Source of the DNA: Pseudevernia furfuracea | Lineage: Eukaryota > Ascomycota > Lecanoromycetes > Lecanorales > Parmeliaceae | Assembly (NCBI GenBank): GCA_022315425.1 | Contig: JAIUPT010000010.1 | Span: 62,001 to 126,000, forward strand | DNA length: 64,000 bases | Direction: 5' to 3' | In this document: in pieces, positions 11,943-23,200 of the stretch | Numbering within the stretch: position 1 is the stretch's first letter | Layout of the letters: each line of letters begins with the position of its first letter | The notes under the pieces: model-generated | The model's database searches: none | What the model was told of the DNA's origin: nothing | What the model saw: only the letters and a program-made list of their open reading frames with translations | Translations under genes and position numbers: made by a program

Positions 11943-12559
11943 GATTGACATAGAAGATAGAATTTGAATCTTTGCCTTAGAACTAACATTCAGAGCACTC
12001 TTTTCAAGCATACTCAACTCACCCAGCCCACTCTGTATTCTGCTGATCTAGACGATATCTGAACAAACCGAACAACAGAACATTAATGAACTAACGCCTC
12101 TTCGAAATAGTAATCAAAAAAAGTCTTAACTGCAATCGAAAAGATCTTTCTACATAAGAATAGGTCTTCTACATTTGTATTACCAAGCATAAGCTACATC
12201 ATTTCAATGCTGAATGAGATCAAGAATTGGGATCATTGATACAACTCCATTCTTGATATGTGTGAAATAACTGACATCGATAATGTTTTAATCGAACACG
12301 ACACGATATCTGTTCAAATGAATAAGGAAACAGATAAGACATTTAGCGAAAGAATCGTTTATTGAAAGATAGTTAATAAGTACATTATCGACAGCATTCG
12401 TTTCTCGCTGAAATCAGGAGAATTGACTCATATCGCTGATGTGTCAGATGTCTATCAGATGATTCAACGACTCAGAAATCAATACAAATTCAAAGAATAT
12501 ACCTCAAGGGAGATTCTATGACGTATCATGAGTCGTACGACCTTGAACAACTGCAAGAA

Positions 12560-14879
12560 TATAACGAATTGAGTGAAAATCATTAAGAAGGTCAAAGTCT
12601 CGCTCATGAAGCTGAATTCGATCATTTCACAATGAATCGTAACGACAACATTCTTGCATGACCTCCCATCATTCTATAACTCGTTTGTCGAAATCGTTAT
12701 CAACTCTCGTGACAAAGACGCCAACGAAAGACCTCTGAAACCTGACTTTGACGACATGTGCGAGAGGGTTTTGAACAGGGAGCGGAGATAGAAGATTTTG
12801 ATCATTAATTAATTCAATTTCAAGATCTTAAAGGCCGCTGAAAAGGCAAATTCGACTAACTTCAACGTCAACTTCAATTTCAAGTCGAAGTCTCAAGGGA
12901 AAGACGAAGACAAGAGAATCAAGTGTAACGAATATAACTAATTTCATGAAGGAGACTGCTGAATAACTCACTCAGAAAAGACTAATCAGGTCTGACGTGA
13001 CAAAAACAAAGACAGGCTGATCGAATTTTAGAAGAAGAAGTCTGAAAAGAAGAATAAGAACAAAGAGAAGAAAAAGGCCTACTGTGTTATAAACGTCAAC
13101 ATCAAGAACTCTAACTTCTACTTTGACTTCGCAGTCTTCTTACATTACATATACTTCATGATCTAATATCGCGAAGATTCAACTCTATTAAACGAATCAA
13201 TTGAGGTGAAGATCTGTGACGAAGAAATAGTGTATGTAACACACAGAAAAATTATTCAACTGAATACTCTAATTATCAATGACGATGACAACGACGAAGA
13301 ATATCGTTTGTTTATTAAGAATGTTTATTTCTGCTTAGAGATGAACATTAATTTATTATCTCTTGATACTCTAATTCGCAATGAACTCTTCTTCGATATA
13401 GTTAAGAAACGGCTAATCGTAACTAACGACGATAATAATATCATTATGAAAGGTGCACTCATCAACACACTATTTAAACTCCGTCTCAGCGATGCTGAGA
13501 ATGTGAAGGTCAAGGATATAACGAGATATGTGACAATGACGGCAAAACGTCTTCACAAGAAGGTCTCAGTCAAATTCTAACATAAAACGCTCGGTCACCT
13601 AAATTACATCGACGTCGTCAGACTTTCAGCAATGATAATAGAAATGAAAGTCGTGAGATCAATCAAGAAGAAGTTCTGTGAGTCATATGCTCTCGCTAAG
13701 CAACATAAGACGTCTAGTAAAGAACTCATATCAGCAGTGAACGACTTATTTTATCGAATTTATACTAATCTTCTTGACGACAAAGATAGTCTTTTATTGA
13801 CCATTAAAGATCTCAAATACGCCTTAACATTAACTAATCAGAACACTCGATATCGCTGAATGAACTTTTTAAAGACAAAGAATCAAGCACTTTTCGAACT
13901 AAAGAACTTCGTGAAGTACGTTCAGACTCAATTCAACATCATTTCTCGCATTATTCGATCAGATAATAATGAGAAGTATAACTCAGAGAAGATAAGAAAC
14001 TAACTAAAGTTCATGAAAATTATTTAGAAGTTGACTATGTCAGACTATTCAAAGCAAAACGAGTTAAATGAGCGTATCAATGATATACTACTAACAAGGA
14101 CTCGTACTCAACTGATTGTAGCAGAACTACCAGCGGCGCTATAAGCTGAGACCTTTCGAACGACCATATATATAATAAACAGATCGCTCACCTCAGCACT
14201 AAATAAGACGTCTCATGAAACTCTTTATAAAGTTAAATCAAACCTCTCTCGTATACACTCTTTTGACCTGATATGCTACGCACACGATTATAAGACTAAG
14301 CAACGAAGAAAGATGTCGTCTAGAGAATTCAGATGTGTCTTTCTTGACTATAAGAGAATCAATCAATATCGACTGTGAGACGTCAAAAATCACAAATTGC
14401 TTCGGCGACGTGACGTTATTTGAGAGCAACTTGAGTCTTTCGCCTCGTCTTTAGACGTGTCTATTGAGAACTGGGACGACGTGTCGAACAAGGAGAATAA
14501 GGACGTGATCATTATTTCACTTTCTAGAAATCTTAATTTCTATTTCGAAGACGTTCTTGAAGCATCTCAGGGTTTTATAAAAGAAATCTCAGAAAATGAG
14601 AATCTACAAGATTTCGAAGTTGACTCGATCACTAAACTTTCGTCTGCGGAGGCAATTTAGAAACAAATCAACAACGAGAACTCAAATTTGCGGGGCGAGA
14701 GACTTCGTCACTCAACAAGATATGATCGAAAAGACTATCAAAAGCTTCACATCAAAGGATTCGTCAAGGTGATCACCGCTCACGCTCTTATGAGTGACTA
14801 TAACGAGTCGCTGATCTATAAGAAAGCTATTAATGACCTCGAGAGAAAACAATGGCTAAAAGCAATGCAGATCGAATAA
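12560..14879 (+). pseudogene. copia Gag / integrase remnant (5' part of polyprotein)
   Basis: Broken frames encode a Gag-like segment (FLHDLPSFYNSFVEIV near 12650), a decayed CCHC zinc knuckle near 12920-12970 with its Trp codon now TGA, the GAG-pre-integrase motif HKTLGHLN near 13582, and integrase up to the start of RT (INDLERKQWLKAMQIE near 14830). Stops fall where the family has Trp or Gln. Composition is AT-rich compared with flanking host genes. The frame resumes after the hAT insertion at about 17750. Confidence 0.8.
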
Positions 14880-14897
14880 GATTCGGTGAAGAGCAAG

Positions 14898-14913
14898 CAA
14901 CGCTCCCGATGGT
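14898..14913 (+). repeat. hAT left terminal inverted repeat
   Basis: CAACGCTCCCGATGGT, pairing perfectly with 17726-17741. Similarity breaks after 16 bases. Confidence 0.9.
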
Positions 14914-15035
14914 TCAAACCGTCGGTCCAGCAGATCTGAACCAGTTCAAATTGAAGCTATACACACGGTTGATAGTCGGTTCAGATGTCAAACCGTCCAA
15001 CCAACAGTTGAACTGATTCAACTGATAGTTCATTA

Positions 15036-17408
15036 CTATTCTACATCAATTTCGAGTTCGTCAGCGACTTTCTTTCCCATAGTAACAACAATCGCATATA
15101 GATCTTTCTTCGTGAAGATACTCAATCGAAATCATGATTTCAGACACTTCAATAGCTCAATGGTCTCACTCTTGAGACTACCTCTCGAGTTCGAGATCGT
15201 ACGTTTGACCCCTGAAAACACGCGTTTCGCCTTCGAAGACATGGCTGATATGGAGTAGATGTCAATGACCATCTTTGAAAGAAGAGGATATCGAGTACGT
15301 TGCTTCGGTTGTAGCCATTATTCGAGTGCTGATTTGTTCTTATCTTCTTCACGGAGTATGAAATGATCAGCGATATATAGATCAAACTCGTCGAGAGCAC
15401 TGCTGGAGTTCTCCGCCTCATTATTCTGGTCATCTAGTCACTTAAAATACTGATTATTAGTGGGTTTGTGAGGCGTACGAGTTGTTGAGGAAGTGTAGGT
15501 AGTCAGGTCGGTGGAAGATCGATACGTAGTCTCTCAGAATTTCTTCATGATTGCCTCCATATCGGGTTGCCACTCAGAATTCCAACGTTTGAAGTATTTC
15601 CACTTCTTTCGAGGGTTCAGAACGATGACGACGATGTATGCAGACGCTCTTTCGATCTTGTTCCAGTATTTCAAGAGCTTGATAAGGCCGGCGTGAAGAG
15701 ACTCCCTCATGAAGTCGTGATAAGCGTATTCTTCGATCGTATTCTCGAAATGAGCACATAGAAAGTTCATAGAAGGAAGGACTTCATCTAAAGTCGTCGC
15801 ACGATCTTCAGTAGCCTTCGTAGCATCGTGAAAGGCCTGAAGGAAGTCGCGAATGTGACCGAGTGTTTTTCACTCCTCAGCACTGAATAGATCGGTAGAC
15901 AGCTCGGGTTCCTCGTTGCTGACGGCTATGATGGCTGCCTTAATCTTTTTGATGGCCCAGTCAAGCATCTCGTACCAGGAATTCCATCTAGTGCTGTTGT
16001 CACGATGTGGCATGTAGCCCTGGACGGTCCGATCTTTGAAGGATTGAATGCGTTGGGGGCTTCCCATAATCCATACAATGATATTGTGTAGTTTGCCGAG
16101 AGGTTCTAGCTTTCGTCACTGTCTCAACTGAGCATCAGAAGAAGAGTCGGCGAGATTCTTCGGAAATTCATAGTCATCGACCTTTTTTCCAAAGAGAAAG
16201 GCCTGAACAGCGAGATTAAGTACGTGCTTATTGCATCTAAGGCGTCGTTGCTGAGCATCATAGAAGACTTCTTCCTTATTCAAAGCAGTAGCAATAGTAA
16301 CAATAAGTTGATCGTTGAAACTAGCATTGTTCATAATCATGTAACCCAACTTGTTGCGAATCCCGAAATCCTCGAGCACAACGAGGACATATGCCGCCTG
16401 ATTTAGCCCTGAGTGATCCCCTTCGAGCTCCTTGAGTCCGAGAGTCACAGCGTGCAATTTAGAGTCTTCCCCAGTGAAATGCGCGACCACTACTAGCAGT
16501 CCAAGATGATTAGGAGACGTCCACATATCGCATGTGATATGAATATCTGATATGGCTGTTGCTAGCATGTGACGTAGTCTTTCCTTTCCTTCAGCAAATA
16601 GACCTTCAGCATGGATCTTCATAGTCGAGTCAGAGTCAGGAAGCATTCGATTGGCCACGGGGTTGACGTATTCTAAGAAGGCTCGGAAGTTCTTATTTCT
16701 GACTTGATTGAAGGCGATATCACAATCAACCGTCCATTGTAGATAGAGGTATTCCAGAGTGTCCTTGTTCAGGTCGATTCCCATCATTTCCTTCCTTCTT
16801 TTCTTCTCTGCTTGACGATTGATCTCAGCCTCACGTAGAATCGCTACATCTACTGATGTTCCATCTCGTATTCTTTTTTCAGCGACGCTACTGGCTGTGA
16901 GGTCGATCGAGTGTACTTCTTTTAGGTGACGAGACATTGCCTCGGTATTATCAGTGATTTTGTAGCGCTTGGTGCAGCGGTTGCAAATCATATCGCCGCC
17001 TTGGATTCGGATATGTGCATGAACGTGTGAGGATTTTGATCTTGGTCTCTTGAAGGCTGAGGAGGATCCCGATGCTTGAGATTGATTGCCGGGTGTTTCT
17101 GATCTATCTTGCGAAGCGGAGTCTTCAGATGCTTCAAATGGTTCCTCTGACTCTTGAGATCTTTCTGGGACTTCAATAGGCACCCCAGCTAGTGCTCTAT
17201 GATCATCCGAGACCTCTTGGGTCGCTGTCTTAGGCGTACGTTTCTTTTGGGAGGCTTGATTGGCTGAGACCACGGGTCTTCGAGTAGAGATGTTGCGCGT
17301 GTGCTTGGCGGGCCTAGTGGAGGCCACGGACCCAGCGGCGATACTGAATGGGTTTCTAGAGGTAGGAGGAGGATCTGATAGGTCAGAGTCATCGTTACTG
17401 TGAGCCAT
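15036..17408 (-). pseudogene. hAT transposase, one 790-codon frame with six nonsense codons
   Basis: The frame from ATG at 17406-17408 to TAG at 15036-15038 is 2373 bp and never shifts. It holds a BED-type zinc finger (ICNRCTKRYKITDN with His pair RHLKEVH), a DDE-type catalytic region (HITCDMWTSPNHLGLL), and the C-terminal hAT dimerisation block (AMSSKAKRVFSGVKRTISNS). Internal stops are at 16116 (TGA), 15870 (TGA), 15534 (TGA), 15438 (TGA), 15318 (TAA) and 15132 (TGA). Several stand where relatives have Trp, for example LRQ-stop-RKL and CLKS-stop-FR. The protein is inactive but decay is limited to point nonsense changes. The N-terminal 135 residues are Ser/Pro-rich and probably disordered. 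Confidence 0.88.
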
Positions 17409-17470
17409 ATTGATGGTTGTTGAAGAATAATTTGAATATTGAGTGGTTGGATTTGTGGGAGGTGATTAGA

Positions 17471-17566
17471 TCTCTGATCGCTACTAAAAATACGCCTGCG
17501 TGATCAGATATTCACACTTTTTTCTCTGATCGCTACTAGAAATACGCCTGCGTGATCAAATATTCG
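17471..17566 (+). repeat. Subterminal 44-bp direct repeat in hAT
   Basis: Copies at 17471-17514 and 17523-17566 (offset 52 bp) share TCTCTGATCGCTACTA and ACGCCTGCGTGATCA. They differ at about three positions, all A/G. Repeated subterminal motifs bind transposase in other hAT elements, so that role is plausible here. Confidence 0.75.
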
Positions 17567-17725
17567 CAACAACAAATTCTATATACCTGGACCAGTCGAC
17601 TATCAGTCCAACTGTTAGTCCACCAAATCTGAACCAGTCGACCAACTACCTAGTCAAAGTATGAACTGGTTCAAACTATTAGTACCCGAACCAGTCCAGA
17701 CTGTTAGTTGGTAGTTGGTTGGTCG

Positions 17726-17741
17726 ACCATCGGGAGCGTTG
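17726..17741 (-). repeat. hAT right terminal inverted repeat
   Basis: Reverse complement of the left 16-bp repeat, perfect match. Confidence 0.9.
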
Positions 17742-17749
17742 GTCAGCAA

Positions 17750-19228
17750 TCAGGTCTGAAATCTAGTCTTTTCATCATTTAATAATCGCTCGATACTCAG
17801 AGATCGCTGAGTCTTTAAGAAGAAGCTCGAAGTTGACGACAAGGTCGTTAGATTTAAAGCTCGCTGAGTAGTTAAAGAATTTCTTCAACGAGAAGAAATT
17901 AACTACAACGAGACCTATTCTAAGGTGATCAAGTCAACGACCTTCAACATTCTTCTAGCACTCGCAGCCAAGTACGACTAAGAAGTGAACCTAGTAAACA
18001 TTGTAACGACTTTTCTATATGTCGATATCAAAGAAAGAATCTACATGAAATAGCTCACTGACTTTGTTAAGAATCCTAACAAGGTGTGCTTGCTTCTAAA
18101 GACTCTATATAACCTTAAGTAGTCACCTCGTAAGTGATATAAGACTCTTTCTGAGTTCTTGCTTAGTCTGAATTTCGTTCGATCTTAATTCGACGCATAT
18201 CTCTTTCTATATAAGATTAATTAAGGAATAATCTTCGTAACTGTCTATGTGAATGATATTTAGATTATTGAATTGCGTTTCCTTGTTGACTGAGTCAAAA
18301 GGAACTTGTACGAACGATTCAAGATCACGAATCTAGACTCATGCATCTATTATCTGAGCATAAGGATGAAACGGAATCGTGCTCAGCGAACGATCAAAAT
18401 TAGTTAATCAGATCATGTTGAGAATGTGCTAAAAGCTTATCAAATGACTGACGCAAATTCATAAAGTATCTCAATGAAGGTTAACGCAAATACGACTCTC
18501 TTGAAGGCTACAAAGGAGTATCAGACTGATTCAGCTGACGTTATCGTCTATAAGTCAGATGTTGATCAGCTGATATATTTCATGATCAAGACGCGTTCGG
18601 ACATCGTCTATACTGTATGTAAACTCAGTACATTTAACGTCAATTCAACAGCAATTCACTGGAAGGCCCTCAAGCGAGTTCTTCGATATCTGGTCGGTAC
18701 GCGAAATCGCGACATTATTTATGGGGGAGTCGAAATCTCACTGTGTGAATACACGGATACTGATTGAGTCGGCGATCAAGACTATGCTAGATCTATAGCG
18801 GGTTATGTGTTCACGCTGAATAAGGGAGCAATTAGCTGACGATTCATTAAGCAGAAATCAGTGGCAAAGAGTATCACTGAGGCGGAATATATGGCCTCAG
18901 CGGACACTGCTCAGGAGGCCGTCTGGATTCGTTTTCTTATGACTGAATTGGATCAGGATCTAGGCGGTCCTACGGTGATACACGGTGATAATTAGGGCGC
19001 CATAGCCCTGGCCAAGAACCCTGTTAACCATCGACGTACCAGACACATCAACGTCAGCTATCACTTCGCCAGGGAGTTGATTGCCAATGGAACACTTAAA
19101 TATAACTACATTTCAACGAAGGAAATGGTGGCAGACGGTCTAACGAAGTCTCTGACTTTAGGAAAGTTCGTTGAGTTCATTGCAATGCTGAGACTCAGTG
19201 ACTTGGGACTACAGGAAATGGACCAATG
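17750..19228 (+). pseudogene. copia reverse transcriptase / RNase H remnant (3' part)
   Basis: Continues the polyprotein interrupted at 14897. Visible RT segments are NNRSILRD, NETYSKVIKSTTFNILLAL, LYNLK-stop-SPRK (family LKQSPR) and VTVYVND, where the catalytic YVDD has become YVND. RNase H is the best preserved part (ITEAEYMASADTAQEAVWI near 18868-18925, then RRTRHINVSYHFARELI). Stops include TGA at Trp sites (DTD-stop-VGD, AIS-stop-RF) and TAG at Gln sites (DN-stop-GAIAL). It cannot produce enzyme. Confidence 0.85.
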
Positions 19229-19278
19229 AGAACGATATAAGCTAGACTTAAATAACCTCAGATATGACTTGGCTAGCC

Positions 19279-19286
19279 AGAGGGAG
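19279..19286 (+). other. Polypurine tract of copia element
   Basis: AGAGGGAG sits directly before the TGTCGGA start of the 3' LTR, the usual plus-strand priming position in copia elements. Confidence 0.75.
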
Positions 19287-19469
19287 TGTCGGACTGTGTC
19301 TAGGTCATTTTATACATGTTCTAGCGTTCTTTCATATATGTCGACTGTATGTCGACTGCATGTCGTAGTTTGCTTCTACACCGATGTTTGTAGCATTTCT
19401 TTGTTATCCATGAGGTCTTATACCTCATGGATCCCACCATAGATCTACATGCTTTCTATCCTTCATCCA
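19287..19469 (+). repeat. 3' LTR of copia element
   Basis: 183 bp beginning TGTCGGACTG and ending CATCCA. Same length as the 5' LTR, with mostly C/T differences. Confidence 0.85.
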
Positions 19470-19496
19470 CTCTAAGCCCAAGCCGGAGATCAAGAA
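19470..19496 (+). repeat. 27-bp direct repeat, right flank of copia element
   Basis: Second copy of 11706-11732 (25/27). It starts at the base after the 3' LTR and is followed by the in-frame continuation of the oxygenase gene. Confidence 0.8.
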
Positions 19497-19617
19497 GCTT
19501 GATCAATGTGTCCTGCAAGTCACTCGGCTTGGAGCAGCAAGGCGGGGCGCAGAAGGGATGTCCTCGGCGAGAAAAGCTCCGAGGGTTCAGCAGATAGAGA
19601 TTCTTGACCTGACCTGA

Positions 19618-20249
19618 GGCTCGAACCTTACAGTATTGTACAAAAGTACCAACAAACCCTTCACAATCACGTAGCGAAGCAAATCAGACCACTGGACCAA
19701 CAAGTACCTACTGTCCGCTGGTTGAGCGGCGCCTAGATCTTGTACGTGACATATGGATGCTTCCTCGACTGTTATGTATACTTCCATAGCCTGGTAGGCA
19801 GGTGCCCGACTGATTTGACGGATCAGATTTGGTGTATAATTGAGACGCTGTTCCTCACCAGTGGTTTGGGAAGCATTTTCCCGAAGCACGAGGCTGAGTC
19901 AGCACCCTAGACCTTGCCTAATCAGGCCAAGTGCTGCTGATCCGCCAAGAGGAGGCTGCCTCGGCTGCCTAGGCTGCAAAGCTACCATCTTCTTACACGT
20001 TGAAATGCTCGTACACCACCACTCAGCTCCTCGAGTTGGCTCCAAACTTAACATATATATATACTCAACTGTTTTGGCTTTACAATGAAGTTAACTCGAC
20101 GTTGATCAAAGCTTCTAGACATCCACGTCTGTGGCTGATGGATTTGTGATGCCATTCCTGCAATAGTACTGTCCTATCTTCTTGATGACATTCTCAAAAC
20201 GCAAGCTGGCTTTAACAGCAAGCTAGAGCCCTGAGTGATTTCCGATACC
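19618..20249. other. Spacer between oxygenase pseudogene and NLR gene
   Basis: Presumed promoter region of the NLR gene. It contains a short (AT)n tract near 20049. No supportable gene. Confidence 0.45.
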
Positions 20250-23200
20250 ATGGATCCATTGAGCGTGAGTGCCAGCATTATCGCTGTGCTACAGCTCACT
20301 GGGACTGTGCTCTCCTACCTGAACGATGTGCGAAATGCAACAAAGGACCAAGAACAGCTAGCAGTCGAGGCATCCAATATCTATAGCCTCCTTACAGCGC
20401 TAAGATTCCGGGTAGACCAGTCCAACGGTCATGACCCGTGGTTCACGGCTGTTCGCAACCTTGGAACAGAGAACGGACCTCTTGACCAAGTCAGGGAAGC
20501 TCTGGAACGATTGGCCTCAAAGTCTATGCCATCCCATGGTATCAAGAATTTAGGCAAACAGCTTCTGTGGAAGGTCGAAAAGAGCGAGCTTGAAGGAGTT
20601 CTACGCAAGATTGAACGAGTCAAATCGCTTGTCAATATTGCTCTAACCAGCGATATATTCAGTCTATCCCAAGCCATGAAGGAGGAGCTCAGCACCATAG
20701 ATGAAGGAGTACATGAAATAAATCAGGGAGTCATAAATCTTCATGATGGTCAGCAGCGGATACGCGAAGATATCTCAGATATCAGCGTCGGCGTGAATGC
20801 ACGCAATGTTGAGCAGCAGGAGGAAGAGCGCCGGCAAATTGAGGACTGGCTTTCTCTTGTTGACTTCAGGTCTAGACAACAGGATATATTGAAAGGTGCG
20901 CAAGCCGGCACTCGTCAATGGCTCTTCGATTCCAAAAAGTTTCAGAATTGGGTCAATGCGGATCGAGGTACTCTATGGTGTCCCGGGATACCCGGTGCTG
21001 GGAAGACGGTCACCTCATCTATCATCATCAGTCACTTACAATCGACCTTCAAGGACGATAACATTGCAGTGACTTGCTTATTCTGCAACTACAGAGATCG
21101 AGCTGCCCAAAGTGCCGAAAGCTTCATGGCGAACCTCTTGAAGCAAGTCCTACAACAAAAAGGCACCATCTCCCCCGGACTCAAACATGTATACGAGGAG
21201 CGCAAAAAGAATCAGCCGAATTTTGCCGAGTTAGCAAGATTGTTCAGTCATGAAATTAGCCACTTTTCTAAGACTTTCGTTCTAATCGACGCTCTGGATG
21301 AGACATCAGAGCACGAGGACATTAGAATGCTGGTACTATCAGAGCTTCAGAATCAACCAATCAACCTGCTGGTGACGTCACGGTACGAAACGTCAATTGA
21401 ACGGAGGTTTGAGACAGCCGAGCGTCTGGAAATACGAGCCACGGCTGCAGATGTTCAAACCTACGTAGAGGCTCGAATTCCATCCGAACACCTGCTCGCA
21501 CGGCATATCCAGGCAGATTCAGCTCTGGAGAAGACAATCGTAGACAGCATAGTGGAGAAGTCACAAGGAATGTATGTCCCCACACTACTCACCCTGTTGT
21601 TTACCCTAACGCATTCTGAACTAGCATTTCTCTTGCACTTCTTTGACTCTTTCCTTGCCTAGTTTCAAGAACCATCCCTTGACACACTTTTACATATATT
21701 TAGACTTGTATCCCGTCATTTGATATAATACTCTAGGCTCTTCCGAAGCTAATCTTGCCCAGGTTTCTAATGGCAAGGTTCCACATGGATTCCCTTGTGA
21801 CAAAGACTAAACGTAAAGATGTTCGCAAAGCCCTGGAAAGTCTACCACCAGAGTTGGATGGAATCTACGACCGGGCAATCGAGCGGATCGAAGGTCAAGG
21901 CAAAGACTACTCAGATTTAGCTAAGCGAGTGCTCATGTGGGTCAGTAACGCTTTCTGTCCATTGTCCCCAGTCGAGCTGCAATCTGCGATAGCAGTCCAG
22001 CCTGGCATGACCGAATTAGACGATGAAGATCTCGACGACCAAGACCTCACGGCGTCAGTGTGCGCTGGTCTCGTAGTTTTGGATGCAGAGACTGATACAC
22101 TTCGCTTCGTCCGTAAGTTCTATCCCTGTTCTTGTTTTCAAAATTGCAACATAAGGCTTGATCGTTCGGTGCTAGTGCGTGCATCATGCTGGTCTATGAT
22201 TTTTTTGAAACCCAATTTAGCAATATGCGCATCCTCAGAATATCAAGTGCAGCGGCCTATCAAGTTAGCCCTTCTTTAATTTGAGACGGGCATTTACATG
22301 AAATCTACCAGCCCTCTTTCGCGTACACGAAAAAATACGATGATCGCTGGTTAACGAAAATGTTAGATTATACCACGCAGGAATACTTTGATCGAAAAGG
22401 AGAGAGCCTCTTTGGAAATGCCAACGCGCATATCGCGACAAGCTGTATAACATACCTCAATTTCACTACCTTCGCTGGTGCTGATTCCTGGATATCCGTC
22501 GATGATGATCTCCAGCGCAAGGGGGAGTTCTATCTCCCCCCGCTCACGCAATACGCAGCCTTCAATTGGGCAAAGCATGCACGAGAAGTGGCTGAGGCGA
22601 ACGTCACTGATGCAGTTTTGAGCTTCTTGAATCAAACGAACAACGTCATCAGAGCTGCTCGACTTGTCCCCAAGCTCCGAGGACATTCTAACCTCCTCGC
22701 GGAGCGTTTTTCTGCTTTAGGTATAGCCTCAATTTATGGATTGAGTCATGTCATGGAGAGGCTACTCTATGAAGGCGCTCCAGCAGACTCTCGCGACAGC
22801 TGCGGTCGGACCCCTCTGATGTTAGCAGCTATATTTGGCCATCTGAGCGCCGTGAAACTACTGGTGGAACGAGATGACGTCGACGTCAATGCCCGAACGA
22901 ACCCTCCTTACTCACTGACTTCTTTGATCTTGGCAGCCCAACGTGTCAGTTCCCGTTCCCGTGTTATACAGGTTTTGCTACAAGGTGGAGCTGACGCCAA
23001 CATTCGTTCCCACCATGGTACAGCATTGAACTGCGCAGTCAACAGTCGGGACAAAATCAGCATTGGGCTCTTGCTAGAAGCCGGGGCTGATCCCAATGTT
23101 ATCGATGATATCGGTCAATCACCACTTCACGATATCCTCAAATTTTGCGCCTTCACGTTCGACAGTCGACGAAGCAACGCACAACAAACGATTGTACGTT

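Larger units (their letters stand above)
14898..17741 (-). mobile_element. hAT-superfamily DNA transposon nested in copia
   Basis: 2844 bp bounded by perfect 16-bp terminal inverted repeats CAACGCTCCCGATGGT (14898-14913 and reverse complement 17726-17741). It encodes a BED-finger hAT transposase on the minus strand. The copia RT frame is interrupted here and resumes after it (NQV-stop-NLV), so hAT landed after copia. AGCAA occurs on both sides (14892-14896 and 17745-17749), five of the eight bases expected for a hAT target duplication. Subterminal regions contain many ACCAGT/GAACCAG-type short repeats. Confidence 0.92.
11733..19469 (+). mobile_element. Ty1/copia-type LTR retrotransposon, decayed, carrying a nested hAT insertion
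   Basis: 7.7 kb including a 2.84-kb hAT element, so about 4.9 kb of copia sequence, normal for the superfamily. It has two 183-bp LTRs, a primer-binding site complementary to the initiator tRNA-Met anticodon region, and a polypurine tract AGAGGGAG before the 3' LTR. The internal order is zinc knuckle, GAG-pre-integrase, integrase, reverse transcriptase, RNase H; integrase before RT defines copia. Every coding module carries stops, mostly at Trp or Gln positions, and the RT active site YVDD reads YVND. The element cannot be autonomous. It sits in the oxygenase pseudogene in the same orientation. Confidence 0.92.
9341..19617 (+). pseudogene. Prolyl-4-hydroxylase-like 2OG-Fe(II) oxygenase remnant, split by nested transposons
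   Basis: The first piece has ETFGTLVIYLPSKHEG and WYADITQEIKPIASGHRL, hallmarks of the large fungal 2OG-Fe(II) oxygenase family. Later pieces continue it: EDFEGYTGNVGALATHLYHD near 10080, VAVLVPFNSRYLF from about 10210, a Zn-like GCGCSDCDRLDGFL near 11490, and after the transposons a tail ending EILDLT (stop 19615-19617). Breaks: in-frame TAA at 9980 and TGA at 10022, a frameshift near 10035, TAG at 11050, then the copia insertion at 11733. The family's HxD iron motif is replaced by PRST and the usual HEV histidine by Gln (TQEI), so it may have been non-catalytic before interruption. One likely intron (from about 10592) survives. Removing the transposon plus one copy of the flanking repeat rejoins the frame as KQEIK/KLDQCVL. 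Confidence 0.8.

Noticed and set aside
17189..17392. Alternative-frame ORFs inside the hAT N-terminal region
   Set aside because: Shadows of the transposase frame, which has the BED finger and hAT blocks.
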